Origin: Actinophytocola sp.
GTDB lineage: Bacteria > Actinomycetota > Actinomycetes > Mycobacteriales > Pseudonocardiaceae
Assembly: GCF_009379765.1 (NCBI RefSeq)
Contig: NZ_WHTD01000001.1
Span: 62,001 to 126,000, forward strand
Direction of reading: 5' to 3'
Length of the DNA: 64,000 nucleotides
The translations under genes and the position numbers were made by a program. The notes below the pieces were generated by a model. That model was given only the letters and a program-made list of their open reading frames with translations, made no database searches and was not told the origin of the DNA. This document shows positions 8,740 to 17,352 of this stretch, piece by piece; within the stretch, counting starts at the first letter, position 1; every line of letters begins with the position of its first letter.

Positions 8740-10278
8740 ATGCGGCGATCCATAGGAACCGGGGGCCTTTTGAAGAGGATCGACACTCGCTGGCTCGCCC
8801 TCGCCGCACTCGCGGTGGCGATGCTGACCATCGGTCTGGACAGCACCGTGCTGAGCATCGCGCTGCCCACTCTCGCGGTCGACCTGCACGCGAACAACAC
8901 CGCGCTGCAGTGGTTCAACACCGCCTACACGCTCGTACTGGCCGCCGCCATGCTGCCGGCCGGCGCGCTCGGTGACCGGTACGGCCGCAAGAAGCTGCTG
9001 CTGATCGGGCTGATCCTGTTCGGGCTCGCGTCGGCGGCCTGCGCCTTCTCGGTCTCGTCCGGCCAGCTCATCGCCGCGCGCGCCGTGCTCGGAGTCGGGG
9101 CCGCGATCATGATGCCCCTGTCGCTGGGGGTCCTGCCGGGGATGTTCCCGGACCAGGCGCAGCGACAGCGTGCGCTGACGATCTCGATGATCTCGGTCAT
9201 GCTCGGCCTCGCACTGGGTCCGCTCGTCGGCGGCTGGCTGCTGGGCAGCTTCTGGTGGGGCTGGGTGTTCCTCCTCAACCTGCCGCTTGTCGTGATCGGT
9301 GCCGTGGCCGTCGCGACGCTGGTTCCGGAGAGCCGCAGCGAGAACGCCTTCCGGCTCGACCTGCTCGGTGCCGTCCTGTCCACAGTCGGAATCCTCGGCC
9401 TCACCTACGGTTTCATCCGCTTCGGCGGCAGTGGCTGGGGCGACAAGCTCGGGTGGGGGACGATCGTGGCCGGGGTCGTGGTGCTCACGGTGTTCGTCTG
9501 GTGGCAGCGCAGGGTCGAACATCCGCTGGTGGATCTCGGGTTGTTCACCAGGCCCGGGTTCAGCTGGGGAACCGTGCACCTGATGCTCATGCAGTTCGCG
9601 ATGTTCGGCATCTTCTTCACCGTGCCGCAGTACCTGCAGGCGGTGCTCGGCGTCGACGCGTTCGGCAGCGGGTTGCGGATGCTCCCGTTGATCGGTGGTC
9701 TCATCGTCGCCGGCCGGGCCGTGGACGTGCTGCTGGTGCGAGTCGGCAGGCGGGCGGTGCTGACCATCGGGTTCGCCATGCTGGCCGTGGGGCTGGTGCT
9801 CGGTGCGCTGACCTCGGTGCGGAGCGGTTACGGCTACGACGCGATCTGGATCACCGTGCTCGGCATCGGCATCGGCTTCGTCATGCCGACGGCGATGGGA
9901 TACGCGATGAGCGAGCTCGACGACGAAGGTGCCGGCTCCGGTTCGGCTCTGCTGAACGCGCTTCGGCAGGCGAGCGGAACCATCGGCGTCGCGGTCCTGG
10001 GTACCGTGCTGTCCACGCAGTACCGCTCACAGCTGGGTCCGTACAACCGCGAACCGATCTCCGACAGCGTGAACAGCGGTGTCGTGGTGGCACACCGCCT
10101 CGGCGACAACTCCCTGCTCGGCCATGTGCAGACGGCGTTCGTCAGCGGCATGAGCGCGATGCTGTGGATCTGCGTCGGACTCGCCGCGCTTGCCGCGGTC
10201 GCCGCCGCGGTGTTCGCCAGGAACGCTCCGGTCGATGCCACCAAAGCGACCGGAGACCAGTCGGTTCTGGTTGGCTGA
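8740..10278 (+). CDS. DHA2-type MFS multidrug efflux transporter
   Basis: This 512-residue protein has about 14 membrane segments. The first helix (WLALAALAVAMLTIGLDSTVLSIALPTLA) holds motif D1, LGDRYGRKK in the 2-3 loop is motif A, and the motif C region is LALGPLVGGWLLG. These features place it in the EmrB/QacA drug:H+ antiporter family. It is divergent from the FAD monooxygenase and next to a SARP-controlled locus, so export of, or resistance to, the pathway product is the simplest role. The far N-terminus (residues 1-15) is poorly conserved, and a start at a downstream codon cannot be excluded. Confidence 0.92.
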   Translation: MRRSIGTGGLLKRIDTRWLALAALAVAMLTIGLDSTVLSIALPTLAVDLHANNTALQWFNTAYTLVLAAAMLPAGALGDRYGRKKLLLIGLILFGLASAACAFSVSSGQLIAARAVLGVGAAIMMPLSLGVLPGMFPDQAQRQRALTISMISVMLGLALGPLVGGWLLGSFWWGWVFLLNLPLVVIGAVAVATLVPESRSENAFRLDLLGAVLSTVGILGLTYGFIRFGGSGWGDKLGWGTIVAGVVVLTVFVWWQRRVEHPLVDLGLFTRPGFSWGTVHLMLMQFAMFGIFFTVPQYLQAVLGVDAFGSGLRMLPLIGGLIVAGRAVDVLLVRVGRRAVLTIGFAMLAVGLVLGALTSVRSGYGYDAIWITVLGIGIGFVMPTAMGYAMSELDDEGAGSGSALLNALRQASGTIGVAVLGTVLSTQYRSQLGPYNREPISDSVNSGVVVAHRLGDNSLLGHVQTAFVSGMSAMLWICVGLAALAAVAAAVFARNAPVDATKATGDQSVLVG

Positions 10279-10282
10279 GCCG

Positions 10283-10303
10283 ATCGGGTCGACACGACCC
10301 GAT
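10283..10303. terminator. Hairpin terminator after the efflux gene
   Basis: ATCGGGTCG-ACA-CGACCCGAT is a perfect 9-bp stem with a 3-base loop, starting 5 bases after the MFS stop codon. It has no U-tract. Confidence 0.6.
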
Positions 10304-10529
10304 TCGTGACGTGTGGACGTGGGGGGCCGGCCGGCGCGACCGATGTGCTGTGGTACCGCAAGGACGTTCGTCGCCACTGCCCGGCTTCCGGGGAGGACGG
10401 AAGCGTTGCGCGCCAAGCTGGTCTGCGAGTACGAGGAAACCCTTCTCACTCCGTATCTCGCCGCGGTGAAAAGAGTCCGGGGCCTGCCGCGCGAGTCCGC
10501 GCGATAGGCCCCGGTGCACACGCTGTCGG

Positions 10530-11912
10530 TCAGGCGCCGATCTCCTTCAGCAGGATCGCCAGCGCGTCGTCCGCGACGCGGGTCGCGCGTTCGGCAGAGA
10601 TTCGTCCCTCGATGTAGCAGGCGTTCAGATGAAGCACACCGTTGCTGGTTACGGCGCAGAAGGCCATCTGTGCCGTGATGGACATCGAGGAGAAGAACTG
10701 GACCGAGGACACCTCCCAGTCGCCGACCCGATCCGGGAAGTCGACGCGGCCCAGATTGGACACCATGATGTTCCCGGCTCCGCGCTCGTCAATACCCTCG
10801 ACGAAACGTCCACTGGTCGCCACGGACTTCGGTGCGAACGGCCGCATGATCGCGATCGTGGACAGGTGCAGCTTCAGTCGCACGCGTCGCTTGAGATCCT
10901 TGTTGAACTGGTGGGCCACGGCCCAGAAGTCGGCGTCCTGATCCACCTTCGGATACGTGTTGGTGATGCACACGTAGTTTCCGACCTGGCTCTTGTCCAG
11001 CGCCGGTGACAGCTCCGCACGCACCTCGACCGGCGACCGGATGGCGACCTTGCCGCTCTGCATGCCGATCTCACGGCCGACCGCCCTTGCGACGGCGGTG
11101 GACAGTGCGGCGTGCACGGTCACACCGTTCTGCTTGCACGCGGCCAGCAGTTTCTCCAGTTGGTCGGTGGACATGTGCCGGAGCAGCAGCCGGGTACGGG
11201 TCTGCGGCAACGTCACCCGCTTCTCCGGCATCATCCGCTTCGGCTTCGCCCGCAACGACGCCATGTGCTCGACGAACATGCCCACCACGGCCCAGGCGAT
11301 GCTGCGGACACCCTTCGGCAGCAGGTAACCCAGTGGCAGGACCGGTTCCCGGGAGACCGCCGCACGTGGCTTGTCGGTGCTGGGGTCCCATTCCGCGGCG
11401 TAGCGGATCATCTGGCCCAGCATCATCACGCGAGCGGTGGCGTCGACGATGGTGTGCGACATCACCAGGATCAGGTCGTGCGTCTCCTCATCGGTACCGG
11501 CACCGCGCACGACGTCGAGCAGCCGCGCCATCGGAGCGGTGGTCGTGTCGGCGGGCTCGACCATCTCGACGGTGTCGAGCTCCCGCTCGGCCGCGTGCTC
11601 GTCGTCGGCGTCGGCGTGCACGACGCGGATCGGCAGCACGGGATCGGGGACGGGCTCGTACCGTGCATTGGTGCCGTCGGCATCGGCGCGGATCACGACC
11701 CGCAGCAGGGGTTGCTCGGCGACCACCGCGGCCGCGGCCCAGGCAAGCTGTTCCTTGTTGATCCTGCCGCGCACCTGCGCCCAGGCGAACCCGTTCATCG
11801 CCGCGATCTGGTGGGCGATCCATAGCCAGCGTTCGACAGGGCTCAGCAGCCGGCGGACCTCGCTAGCCTTTCTGCCGACACCTGATTTGTCGCTGAAGGT
11901 ATCGAGGGCCAT
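10530..11912 (-). CDS. Stand-alone condensation-domain-like acyltransferase (PapA-like)
   Basis: This 460-residue enzyme belongs to the chloramphenicol-acetyltransferase/condensation superfamily. The catalytic HxxxD motif appears as HTIVD near residue 152, and the N-terminal lobe starts LLSPVERWLWIAHQ. The C-terminal lobe has NIMVSNLGRVDFPDRVGDWEV near residue 385, without a canonical DFGWG. Relatives esterify alcohols with acyl-CoA or carrier-bound acyl groups (PapA5, phthiocerol transferases). The start at 11912 is chosen because GGAAGGAG lies 8 bases upstream; a start at 11954 lacks this. As the only C-like domain here, it may acylate a hydroxyl of the pathway product. Confidence 0.8.
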   Translation of the reverse strand: MALDTFSDKSGVGRKASEVRRLLSPVERWLWIAHQIAAMNGFAWAQVRGRINKEQLAWAAAAVVAEQPLLRVVIRADADGTNARYEPVPDPVLPIRVVHADADDEHAAERELDTVEMVEPADTTTAPMARLLDVVRGAGTDEETHDLILVMSHTIVDATARVMMLGQMIRYAAEWDPSTDKPRAAVSREPVLPLGYLLPKGVRSIAWAVVGMFVEHMASLRAKPKRMMPEKRVTLPQTRTRLLLRHMSTDQLEKLLAACKQNGVTVHAALSTAVARAVGREIGMQSGKVAIRSPVEVRAELSPALDKSQVGNYVCITNTYPKVDQDADFWAVAHQFNKDLKRRVRLKLHLSTIAIMRPFAPKSVATSGRFVEGIDERGAGNIMVSNLGRVDFPDRVGDWEVSSVQFFSSMSITAQMAFCAVTSNGVLHLNACYIEGRISAERATRVADDALAILLKEIGA

Positions 11913-11971
11913 CCGCGCGACTCCTTCCGAGGATGAGACAGCAACTGCCGGCACGCTAGCCGGGACCGGTT

Positions 11972-12409
11972 ATGACGCGGTTAATGTGCGAGTCGGCCTG
12001 TGCGCCCGGTCGGCGCGGCCACCCAGCAGCGGATCCGTGGGGCTGCGGTCAGAGCTACATCTCCGTGTTGCGGCCCGGGTGGAAGGGATTCGACTGCTCC
12101 GGCCTGATCTACAAGATGTTCGAGCACGCCGGGGTCGACTTCCCGTACACGTCGTCCGCGGCGATGGCGGCGCTGCCGTCGGTCGCCAAGTCGCAGATCC
12201 AGCGCGGTGACCTGCTGGTCAAGCCGGGTAGCCACGTGGCGATGTACCTCGGCGTCGCCGACGGAGTTCCGTGGGCGCTCGAGGCCAGCCCCAAGCAGGT
12301 CCTCGAGCAGAACGGCATCTGGCGCGTCGCCCAGGGCGTGATGGTGGTCGACGCCAGCTCGTACCTGAACGACTCGGGTTACGGCGCCCACCGGGTCGTG
12401 GGAGCCTGA
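11972..12409 (+). CDS. NlpC/P60-domain protein, atypical N-terminus
   Basis: The 145-residue product carries an NlpC/P60 peptidase core: the catalytic Cys in FDCSGLIYKMFEHAG near residue 41 and the His in PGSHVAMYLG near 88. The usual YVWGG strand before the Cys is replaced by an unrelated stretch (residues 1-35), and there is no signal peptide, so it may be 5'-truncated. In actinomycetes such short NlpC/P60 proteins next to ESX-type genes are often secreted through type VII systems. The following genes support that context. Confidence 0.65.
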   Translation: MTRLMCESACAPGRRGHPAADPWGCGQSYISVLRPGWKGFDCSGLIYKMFEHAGVDFPYTSSAAMAALPSVAKSQIQRGDLLVKPGSHVAMYLGVADGVPWALEASPKQVLEQNGIWRVAQGVMVVDASSYLNDSGYGAHRVVGA

Positions 12410-12424
12410 CGTTCGACACGGGTG

Positions 12425-12453
12425 CCCGCGGCGGATCCTCGGTCCGCCGCGGG
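12425..12453. terminator. Strong GC hairpin after the NlpC/P60 gene
   Basis: CCCGCGGCGGA and TCCGCCGCGGG form a perfect 11-bp stem (12425-12435 with 12443-12453) around a 7-base loop, 16 bases after the stop codon. Confidence 0.65.
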
Positions 12454-12482
12454 AACCCGCTTTCTCGGGTCTGGAGGTCGTC

Positions 12483-12713
12483 ATGCCGGTGGAGCTGCCC
12501 CCGGGACTGGTGCGTATGCGGCGTGAGCTCGAGCGGCTCGCGGCGTCACCGCAGGCCGACGACCCCACGACCGCCTGGCGGCTCGCGTTGATGTCGCGGC
12601 GTGGGGCGCACCGCGAGGAGGAGTACCTCGCCCGCGTCGGGCGCGGCGCCGACGACGAGGACGAGGACGAGGACGGCGACGACATCCACCGCACGGTCTA
12701 CGGCCCCCGGTAG
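12483..12713 (+). CDS. Small acidic-tailed protein of the ESX-like locus
   Basis: This 76-residue protein begins with a helix (LPPGLVRMRRELERLAASP) and ends with a run of Asp/Glu (DDEDEDEDGDD) before a short basic end. A GGAGG site stands 6 bases before the ATG. I do not recognise the family. It stands between an NlpC/P60 gene and a large helical ESX-like protein and may be a chaperone or partner of that protein. Confidence 0.55.
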   Translation: MPVELPPGLVRMRRELERLAASPQADDPTTAWRLALMSRRGAHREEEYLARVGRGADDEDEDEDGDDIHRTVYGPR

Positions 12714-12854
12714 GGCCGGCAGCGACACGCGTCGCGTCGCCGAATATGTGCATCCGCCAACGACTTCTGTGCGCCTGCTAAGAGGTGGGGAACGGATGAG
12801 GCCGTTCTTCGTTCCGGTTCGTCGAACGCGCAAATCAGCATTGAGGGGGCCGCC

Positions 12855-14219
12855 GTGGCCGACGAATCGTTCGACTCGCACCGTGGAGAGATCGAGGACT
12901 TCGAGAACAGCTTCATCGACCTCTGCTATGAGATCGTCGACGCGACCTATGACTCCGACAACGCCTACTACGTGACGTTTCCCAACATCCTCGAAGGCAA
13001 GTACGCCGCGCCCCGGGAGTACATAGACAGCATCGTCCTGCCGACCTCGTACGACTTCGACACCGACGAGTTCAACCCCTCCGTCTACCGCGACGACATC
13101 GCGAACCTGACCGCCACCGAGCTGCCGCGGTTCCTCGACGGGGCCGAGCTGGGCTCGTTCGACGAGATCGACACCCGGCTCCGCGAGGCGGCGAACCTGC
13201 TGGACCTCGCAGGCGGCTACTACGGCTTCGAGCAGTTGCTGATCCTCATGGACAAGTGGAGCGGCCGGGCCGCCTACAACTTCCAGCACAAGGTGCTGGC
13301 GACGTTCGAGACGATGCTGGTGCACCAGCTCGTGTTCATCGACGAGCTCGGCGCGGTCTCCCTGTGCCTGCGCGAGCTGATCGACCGCGCCCGCGGCGAC
13401 GGCCTGGGACTGGCGCAGGACCTGAAGGCGAAGGTGGACCGCGGTGGCAGCTCGATCTCGCTGGGCACCGCCCTGTGGGTCATCGGGTCGATCGCCGCTG
13501 GGGTGGCGACCTTCGGCTCGTCGGCACCGGTCACCGCCGCCGTGTGGGCCGCACGGACCGCGACCGTCGTCAACACCGCGGCGGGGGCGATCGGGCAGGT
13601 GCAGAAACTGAGCGGCCGCCAAGACGGCGCCGAGCGGGCCATCGAGGGCGACACCGCCTACGAGTTCATTCCGTCCTGTCTGAACCAGATCGACCGGATC
13701 ATCCGGGAGGGCCTCGTCGAGACCGGCACGCTGATGGACACTCTCGCCGCCGACCTGGGCAACGCCGGCATCAAGGACCTGAGCATGGCGGAGCCCAGGC
13801 TGCTCGACGACGAGGGCTCGGACGACTTCCACCTGACCGGGGCCGCCGCCCTGAGCGAGGAGGTCCTGATCGAGTCGATCGCGGACCTCCGCTTCGCCGG
13901 CGTGGTCCTGCTGCCGACGATGGCGCAGTACTTCGACGACGCGCACGGTCAGGTCGCCGGGCTCGACGGAGTGTTCGACAGCGCGGTCGGCTACTCGCCG
14001 GTCGCCGACACCAGCCGGCACACGCTGAAGGAGGCCGTCGGGGTGCTCGCCGACTCGTTCGCCGAGGTGCGCGAGTTCCTGTACCGCGCCGGCGTCGTGC
14101 TCACCGACATCGCCGACACGTACCTCGCGACCGAGGAGCAGAACGAGGCGATGCTGGCCAACTTCAACCTGCAGCTCGACGAGGTCGACACCGACCAGTT
14201 CCCCCAGTACCAACCATGA
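12855..14219 (+). CDS. Large helical ESX/WXG-associated protein
   Basis: The 454-residue product is almost wholly helical. Residues about 200-250 form a Gly/Ala-rich hydrophobic hairpin (LWVIGSIAAGVATFGSS, VNTAAGAIGQ), as in ESX-associated pore or toxin-carrier proteins. The flanks are acidic and contain WSGRAAYNFQ near residue 135, reminiscent of a WXG turn. GTG is the start, with GAGGGGG 5 bases upstream. The neighbours (a small acidic protein upstream, a four-helix membrane protein downstream) resemble small type VII effector loci. The function is an inference from structure and context. Confidence 0.6.
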   Translation: MADESFDSHRGEIEDFENSFIDLCYEIVDATYDSDNAYYVTFPNILEGKYAAPREYIDSIVLPTSYDFDTDEFNPSVYRDDIANLTATELPRFLDGAELGSFDEIDTRLREAANLLDLAGGYYGFEQLLILMDKWSGRAAYNFQHKVLATFETMLVHQLVFIDELGAVSLCLRELIDRARGDGLGLAQDLKAKVDRGGSSISLGTALWVIGSIAAGVATFGSSAPVTAAVWAARTATVVNTAAGAIGQVQKLSGRQDGAERAIEGDTAYEFIPSCLNQIDRIIREGLVETGTLMDTLAADLGNAGIKDLSMAEPRLLDDEGSDDFHLTGAAALSEEVLIESIADLRFAGVVLLPTMAQYFDDAHGQVAGLDGVFDSAVGYSPVADTSRHTLKEAVGVLADSFAEVREFLYRAGVVLTDIADTYLATEEQNEAMLANFNLQLDEVDTDQFPQYQP

Positions 14220-14284
14220 GTCCCGGCCGGACACGGGCCGGACACGTCATCCACCGCTATCCACAACCGACCACCGGAGGTCCG

Positions 14285-14734
14285 ATGTCGACGATCACCC
14301 CCGTCCCGCAGTCCGTCCGCAACGCGACGCTCGCAGTCTGGGCGGTACTCGCCCTGCTCGTGCTCCGCGCCATCCTCACCGTCGTCTTCTCCGACGAGCT
14401 CGTCGACGCGTACGTCGACGGCAACGAGACCCTCAAGTCGCTGCCCCGTGAGTTCGCCGTGGACGGCGCCCCGCGCTACACGGCGGTGGCGATCGGCGTC
14501 CTCGTCATCGGCGCCGTATTCGCCTTCGCCGCGGCCAACCTGGGCAAGGCCGCGCGGTGGGCACGTGTCGTCGCCATCGTGTTCGCCTCGCTGAGCCTGC
14601 TCGGCGTGGTCGTGTCGGTGATCGCGCCGACGATCCCGGTGCTGCTGGTCATCAACGTCGTCGTCGGGCTGCTGTCGGCGGCCGTCATCGTCCTGCTCTG
14701 CACCGGTGACGCCAACCGCTTCTTCGCCAAGTAG
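14285..14734 (+). CDS. Small integral membrane protein of the ESX-like locus
   Basis: This is a 149-residue protein with four hydrophobic segments: AVWAVLALLVLRAILTVVF, YTAVAIGVLVIGAVFAFAAA, VVAIVFASLSLLGVVVSVI and VLLVINVVVGLLSAAVIVLL. A CCGGAGG site lies directly upstream of the ATG. It has no recognisable catalytic motif. It follows the large helical protein and could be its membrane partner or immunity protein. Confidence 0.65.
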   Translation: MSTITPVPQSVRNATLAVWAVLALLVLRAILTVVFSDELVDAYVDGNETLKSLPREFAVDGAPRYTAVAIGVLVIGAVFAFAAANLGKAARWARVVAIVFASLSLLGVVVSVIAPTIPVLLVINVVVGLLSAAVIVLLCTGDANRFFAK

Positions 14735-14744
14735 GTCCGCACCG

Positions 14745-15022
14745 ATGGCACCCGAGAAGGCGGCCGGGCCCCTGTCCGCGGCCACTCGCGAGCCTCGCGG
14801 AGCTGGACGGCGTCATCGGGCAGTGGGAGGACCTGATCGACCAGGTCACTCGCGACCAGCGGCAGGTCACCGACGCGGTGTCGGGCCCGGCAGAGCCGGC
14901 CGGCGACGACGTCAGCGCGCAGAACACCCATGCGTCGCAACGGGTTCTGGCGGACATGCGCCGGCACAACGAGAGGCTGCTCCGCTACGCGGAGGGCTAC
15001 CTTGTGCCGGCCCACGCAAGCA
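14745..15022 (+). pseudogene. Frameshifted and 3'-truncated helical protein of the ESX-like locus
   Basis: An ATG at 14745 is soon followed by a frame change. After about 14805 the coherent frame reads ELDGVIGQWEDLIDQVTRD, then VLADMRRHNERLLRYAEGYL up to about 15002. This is a coiled helical protein typical of ESX substrates. It then runs into the opposite-strand remnant of a monooxygenase, so the 3' part is lost. Two events (an indel and a deletion junction near 15,000) are therefore visible. Confidence 0.5.
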
Positions 15023-15362
15023 GCCGGGTGTACTCAGCCGCCGCTGTTGAGGAGCGGGCCACGGCGGCGAAGCCGTAGTCGAGCATGGTGGTTTCGTAGG
15101 CGTGGACCGAATCCAGCAGTGGGCTCGTGCGGTCAGTGATGCGACGGCACAGCAAGGCGGCGTCGCGCAGCGCGACGGCCGCGCCGATGCCGGCGGGCAC
15201 CATCGTGTGGATGGCGTCGCCGACCAGGGTGACGGGCTCGGTCTTCCATGGCGGGACGGGTTTCGCGGTGCGGACGGTGGTCGAATGGACGGTCGCCGGA
15301 GTGCCGAGGTTCACGAGTGCCGCGAGGTTGGGGTGCCAGTCGGTGACAGACCCCGGCGCGCG
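14997..15362 (-). pseudogene. C-terminal remnant of a FAD-dependent monooxygenase
   Basis: The minus frame reads VTDWHPNLAALVNLGTP, then PVTLVGDAIHTMVPAGIGAA and VALRDAALLCRRI. This is the GD motif and C-terminal part of a PHBH-type flavin monooxygenase. The FAD-binding N-terminus is absent, and the C-terminus ends at the junction with the broken ESX-like gene. It is a fragment left by a deletion. Confidence 0.75.
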
Positions 15363-15371
15363 AGCGTCAGG

Positions 15372-16067
15372 TCAGTCAGAGCCCCGGTCAGGTTCCAGAA
15401 GCACGCAGCAGCGGCCTGGGGCAGGGTCGAGGTGGGCGGTGAGCCCGGTGTGACCGAGGCCGTGGAGGAGCCCGGTGAGCAGGCTGAGGTTCATGCCGCA
15501 GACGAGTTGGGTGTGTTCTTGGGCCAGTGCGTGGAAGGGACAGTTGCCAAGAAGTATCCGGTCGCCGTCGGTGCGCGGTTCGAACCCGTGTGCCTCCAGC
15601 GCGCCGAGTACCCCTTCGGCCGTCGGTTCGTCGTCCTCGGCGGCGCGGGTGCGCCCGAGCTCCAGGCCGAGCTCGTGGGCCCGGCGACCGAGGATCGCGC
15701 GCACCGGCTGTGCGGTCCGGTCGGCTTCCTCGACGGCCGCCGCGAGCAGGTGCCCGGACAGGTCGTAGCGGCGTTCCGGCAGCGACACCGCCACGTGGTG
15801 CCGCGACCGGCTGTACAGCTTGGCCGGCCGACCTGCGCCTGGCCCGCTTCGGCCCGTGCGCCGTTGGTAGGTGACGTCGAGCAGGGTCTGCTCGACCAGC
15901 CGGTCGAGGTGGAACGCGACGGTCGCTCGGGGAACCCGTAGCGCGGCGGCGACCTCGTCTCGGCTCACGGGTGCGGGCTGGCGCACAACGTGCTCGTAGA
16001 GCAGGCGTCGGGTCGGCTCGTCCAGTGCTGCCACCGCGGCCACCCGGCTTGCAAGGGTCTCTTCCAC
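15372..16067 (-). CDS. SufR/ArsR-like transcriptional regulator with C-terminal Cys cluster
   Basis: The 231-residue protein starts with a winged helix (residues about 15-75: LDEPTRRLLYEHVV ... DEVAAALRVPRATVAFHLDRLVE). The C-terminal domain has CPFHALAQEHTQLVCGMN and GRCCVLLEP. This Cys pattern is like that of SufR-type regulators, which hold an Fe-S cluster as a redox or iron sensor. It is divergent from a DoxX-like gene, and the intergenic region carries a perfect inverted repeat, so control of that gene is likely. Whether the cluster is Fe-S is inferred from the family. Confidence 0.78.
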   Translation of the reverse strand: MEETLASRVAAVAALDEPTRRLLYEHVVRQPAPVSRDEVAAALRVPRATVAFHLDRLVEQTLLDVTYQRRTGRSGPGAGRPAKLYSRSRHHVAVSLPERRYDLSGHLLAAAVEEADRTAQPVRAILGRRAHELGLELGRTRAAEDDEPTAEGVLGALEAHGFEPRTDGDRILLGNCPFHALAQEHTQLVCGMNLSLLTGLLHGLGHTGLTAHLDPAPGRCCVLLEPDRGSD

Positions 16068-16092
16068 GCCCCCAGTCTAAAACATACTCTGG

Positions 16093-16142
16093 TTGACTAA
16101 AACCGGAGATGCTTCTAACGTAAATAGTAGTTAACGTTAGAA
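16093..16142 (+). promoter_or_regulatory. Promoter with overlapping inverted-repeat operator
   Basis: TTGACT at 16093-16098 and TAACGT at 16116-16121 are 17 bp apart and form a plausible -35/-10 pair for the gene at 16153. The 9-bp perfect inverted repeat TTCTAACGT (16113-16121) and ACGTTAGAA (16134-16142), spaced by 12 bp, covers the -10 box. It should allow repression by the divergent SufR-like regulator. AAGGAGG follows at 16141-16147 as the ribosome site. Confidence 0.65.
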
Positions 16143-16152
16143 GGAGGCAGTC

Positions 16153-16605
16153 ATGACTACCGGCATCTCGGCGTCACCGCATCGGGGCTTGATCGACCGC
16201 GCGGCCTTGGGCGACCCCGGCTATCAGGCGTTCCTGGCGCTGCGGACGGTGTTCACCGTGGCACCCATCCTGTTCGGCCTCGACAAGTTCGCGAATCTGC
16301 TCGTCGACTGGCCGGGCTACCTCGCACCGTGGATCGACGACATCGTGCCCGGCACCGCGCAGCAGGCCATGTACGCGGTCGGTGTGGTGGAGGTGCTGGC
16401 GGGCATCGCGGTGGCCTTGGTCCCGCGGTACGGCGCCTGGCTGGTCGCGGCGTGGTTGGTCGGAATCCTCGTCAGCTTGCTCACCATCCCGGGGTACTAC
16501 GACATCGCCCTGCGCGACTTCGGACTGTTGGTCGCCGCGGTGGCATTGGCCCGGCTGTCGAGCCGATACGCGCCGGGACACCCGAGGCAACCGGTCGGGG
16601 AATGA
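16153..16605 (+). CDS. DoxX-like small membrane protein
   Basis: The 150-residue product has four hydrophobic segments (FLALRTVFTVAPILFGLDKFANLL, MYAVGVVEVLAGIAVALV, WLVAAWLVGILVSLLTI, DFGLLVAAVALARL). The layout is that of DoxX/DUF-type integral membrane proteins, some of which interact with thiol or redox stress systems. It is the first gene downstream of the operator of the divergent Cys-cluster regulator and may be co-transcribed with folE and the ferredoxin reductase. Confidence 0.7.
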   Translation: MTTGISASPHRGLIDRAALGDPGYQAFLALRTVFTVAPILFGLDKFANLLVDWPGYLAPWIDDIVPGTAQQAMYAVGVVEVLAGIAVALVPRYGAWLVAAWLVGILVSLLTIPGYYDIALRDFGLLVAAVALARLSSRYAPGHPRQPVGE

Positions 16606-16691
16606 CCCTGGCACGCGGACGATCCTGAGGCGCCGGGGTCTGGCGGACGAACCAACAGGCGTACCGACCTCGGTGCATGAGGAGTCGACAG

Positions 16692-17333
16692 ATGAGTGTC
16701 AGCGATCTGAGTGAGTCCGGCTCGACGATTTCGGCGGCTGACCTCGGCCGGCGCCTGCGCGTTGTGGGCGACCGCGCCGAGCCGGACCTCGACGCCGCCG
16801 AGCGGGCGGTGGCCGATCTGCTGGTCGCCCTGGGGAAGGACCCGTCCGGCGAGCATCTGGTGGACACGCCCAGGCGGGTGGCCAGCTGCTACACCGAGCT
16901 GCTCAGCCCGCGGGAGTTCGATCTGACCACGTTCCCCAACGACGAGGGTTACGACGAGTTGGTGCTCGCCAAGCGCATCCCGGTGCAGTCCTTGTGCGAG
17001 CACCATCTGCTGCCCTTCCACGGCGTGGCGCACATCGGCTACCTGCCCGGGGAACGGATTCTCGGGCTGTCGAAACTGGCCCGGGTCGTCGAGTTGTTCG
17101 CCCGCGATCTGCAGGTGCAGGAGCGGCTGACCAAACAGATCGCGGACTGGCTGCAGGAACACCTTGCCCCCAAAGGTGTTGGTGTGGTCATGGAGGCCGA
17201 GCACATGTGCATGTCGCTGCGGGGTGTGCGAGCCATGGGTGCGCGCACGGTCACGTCGGCCCTGCACGGGCAACTGCGTGAGGACGTCCGCACCCGCCAG
17301 GAGTTCTTCGCCCTCACCGGAATCGGTTCTTGA
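16692..17333 (+). CDS. folE: GTP cyclohydrolase I
   Basis: This 213-residue enzyme converts GTP to 7,8-dihydroneopterin triphosphate, the first step to folate and pterins. The zinc ligands are visible in SLCEHHLLPFHGVAHIGY near residues 100-117 and in MCMSLRGVR near 171-180. LSKLARVVELFARDLQVQER is the family hallmark. The start at 16692 has AGGAG at 16680-16684. It is placed away from any folate gene, in a redox operon under a SufR-like regulator, so it may be a second, stress-linked copy. Confidence 0.95.
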   Translation: MSVSDLSESGSTISAADLGRRLRVVGDRAEPDLDAAERAVADLLVALGKDPSGEHLVDTPRRVASCYTELLSPREFDLTTFPNDEGYDELVLAKRIPVQSLCEHHLLPFHGVAHIGYLPGERILGLSKLARVVELFARDLQVQERLTKQIADWLQEHLAPKGVGVVMEAEHMCMSLRGVRAMGARTVTSALHGQLREDVRTRQEFFALTGIGS

Positions 17334-17352
17334 ACGTCGCAAGGGAATGATC

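Noticed and set aside
10313-10507. 64-residue open frame between the MFS pump and the acyltransferase
   Set aside because: It has no ribosome site and no recognised pattern, begins within 10 bases of a terminator hairpin and is the only short frame there; it is probably chance.
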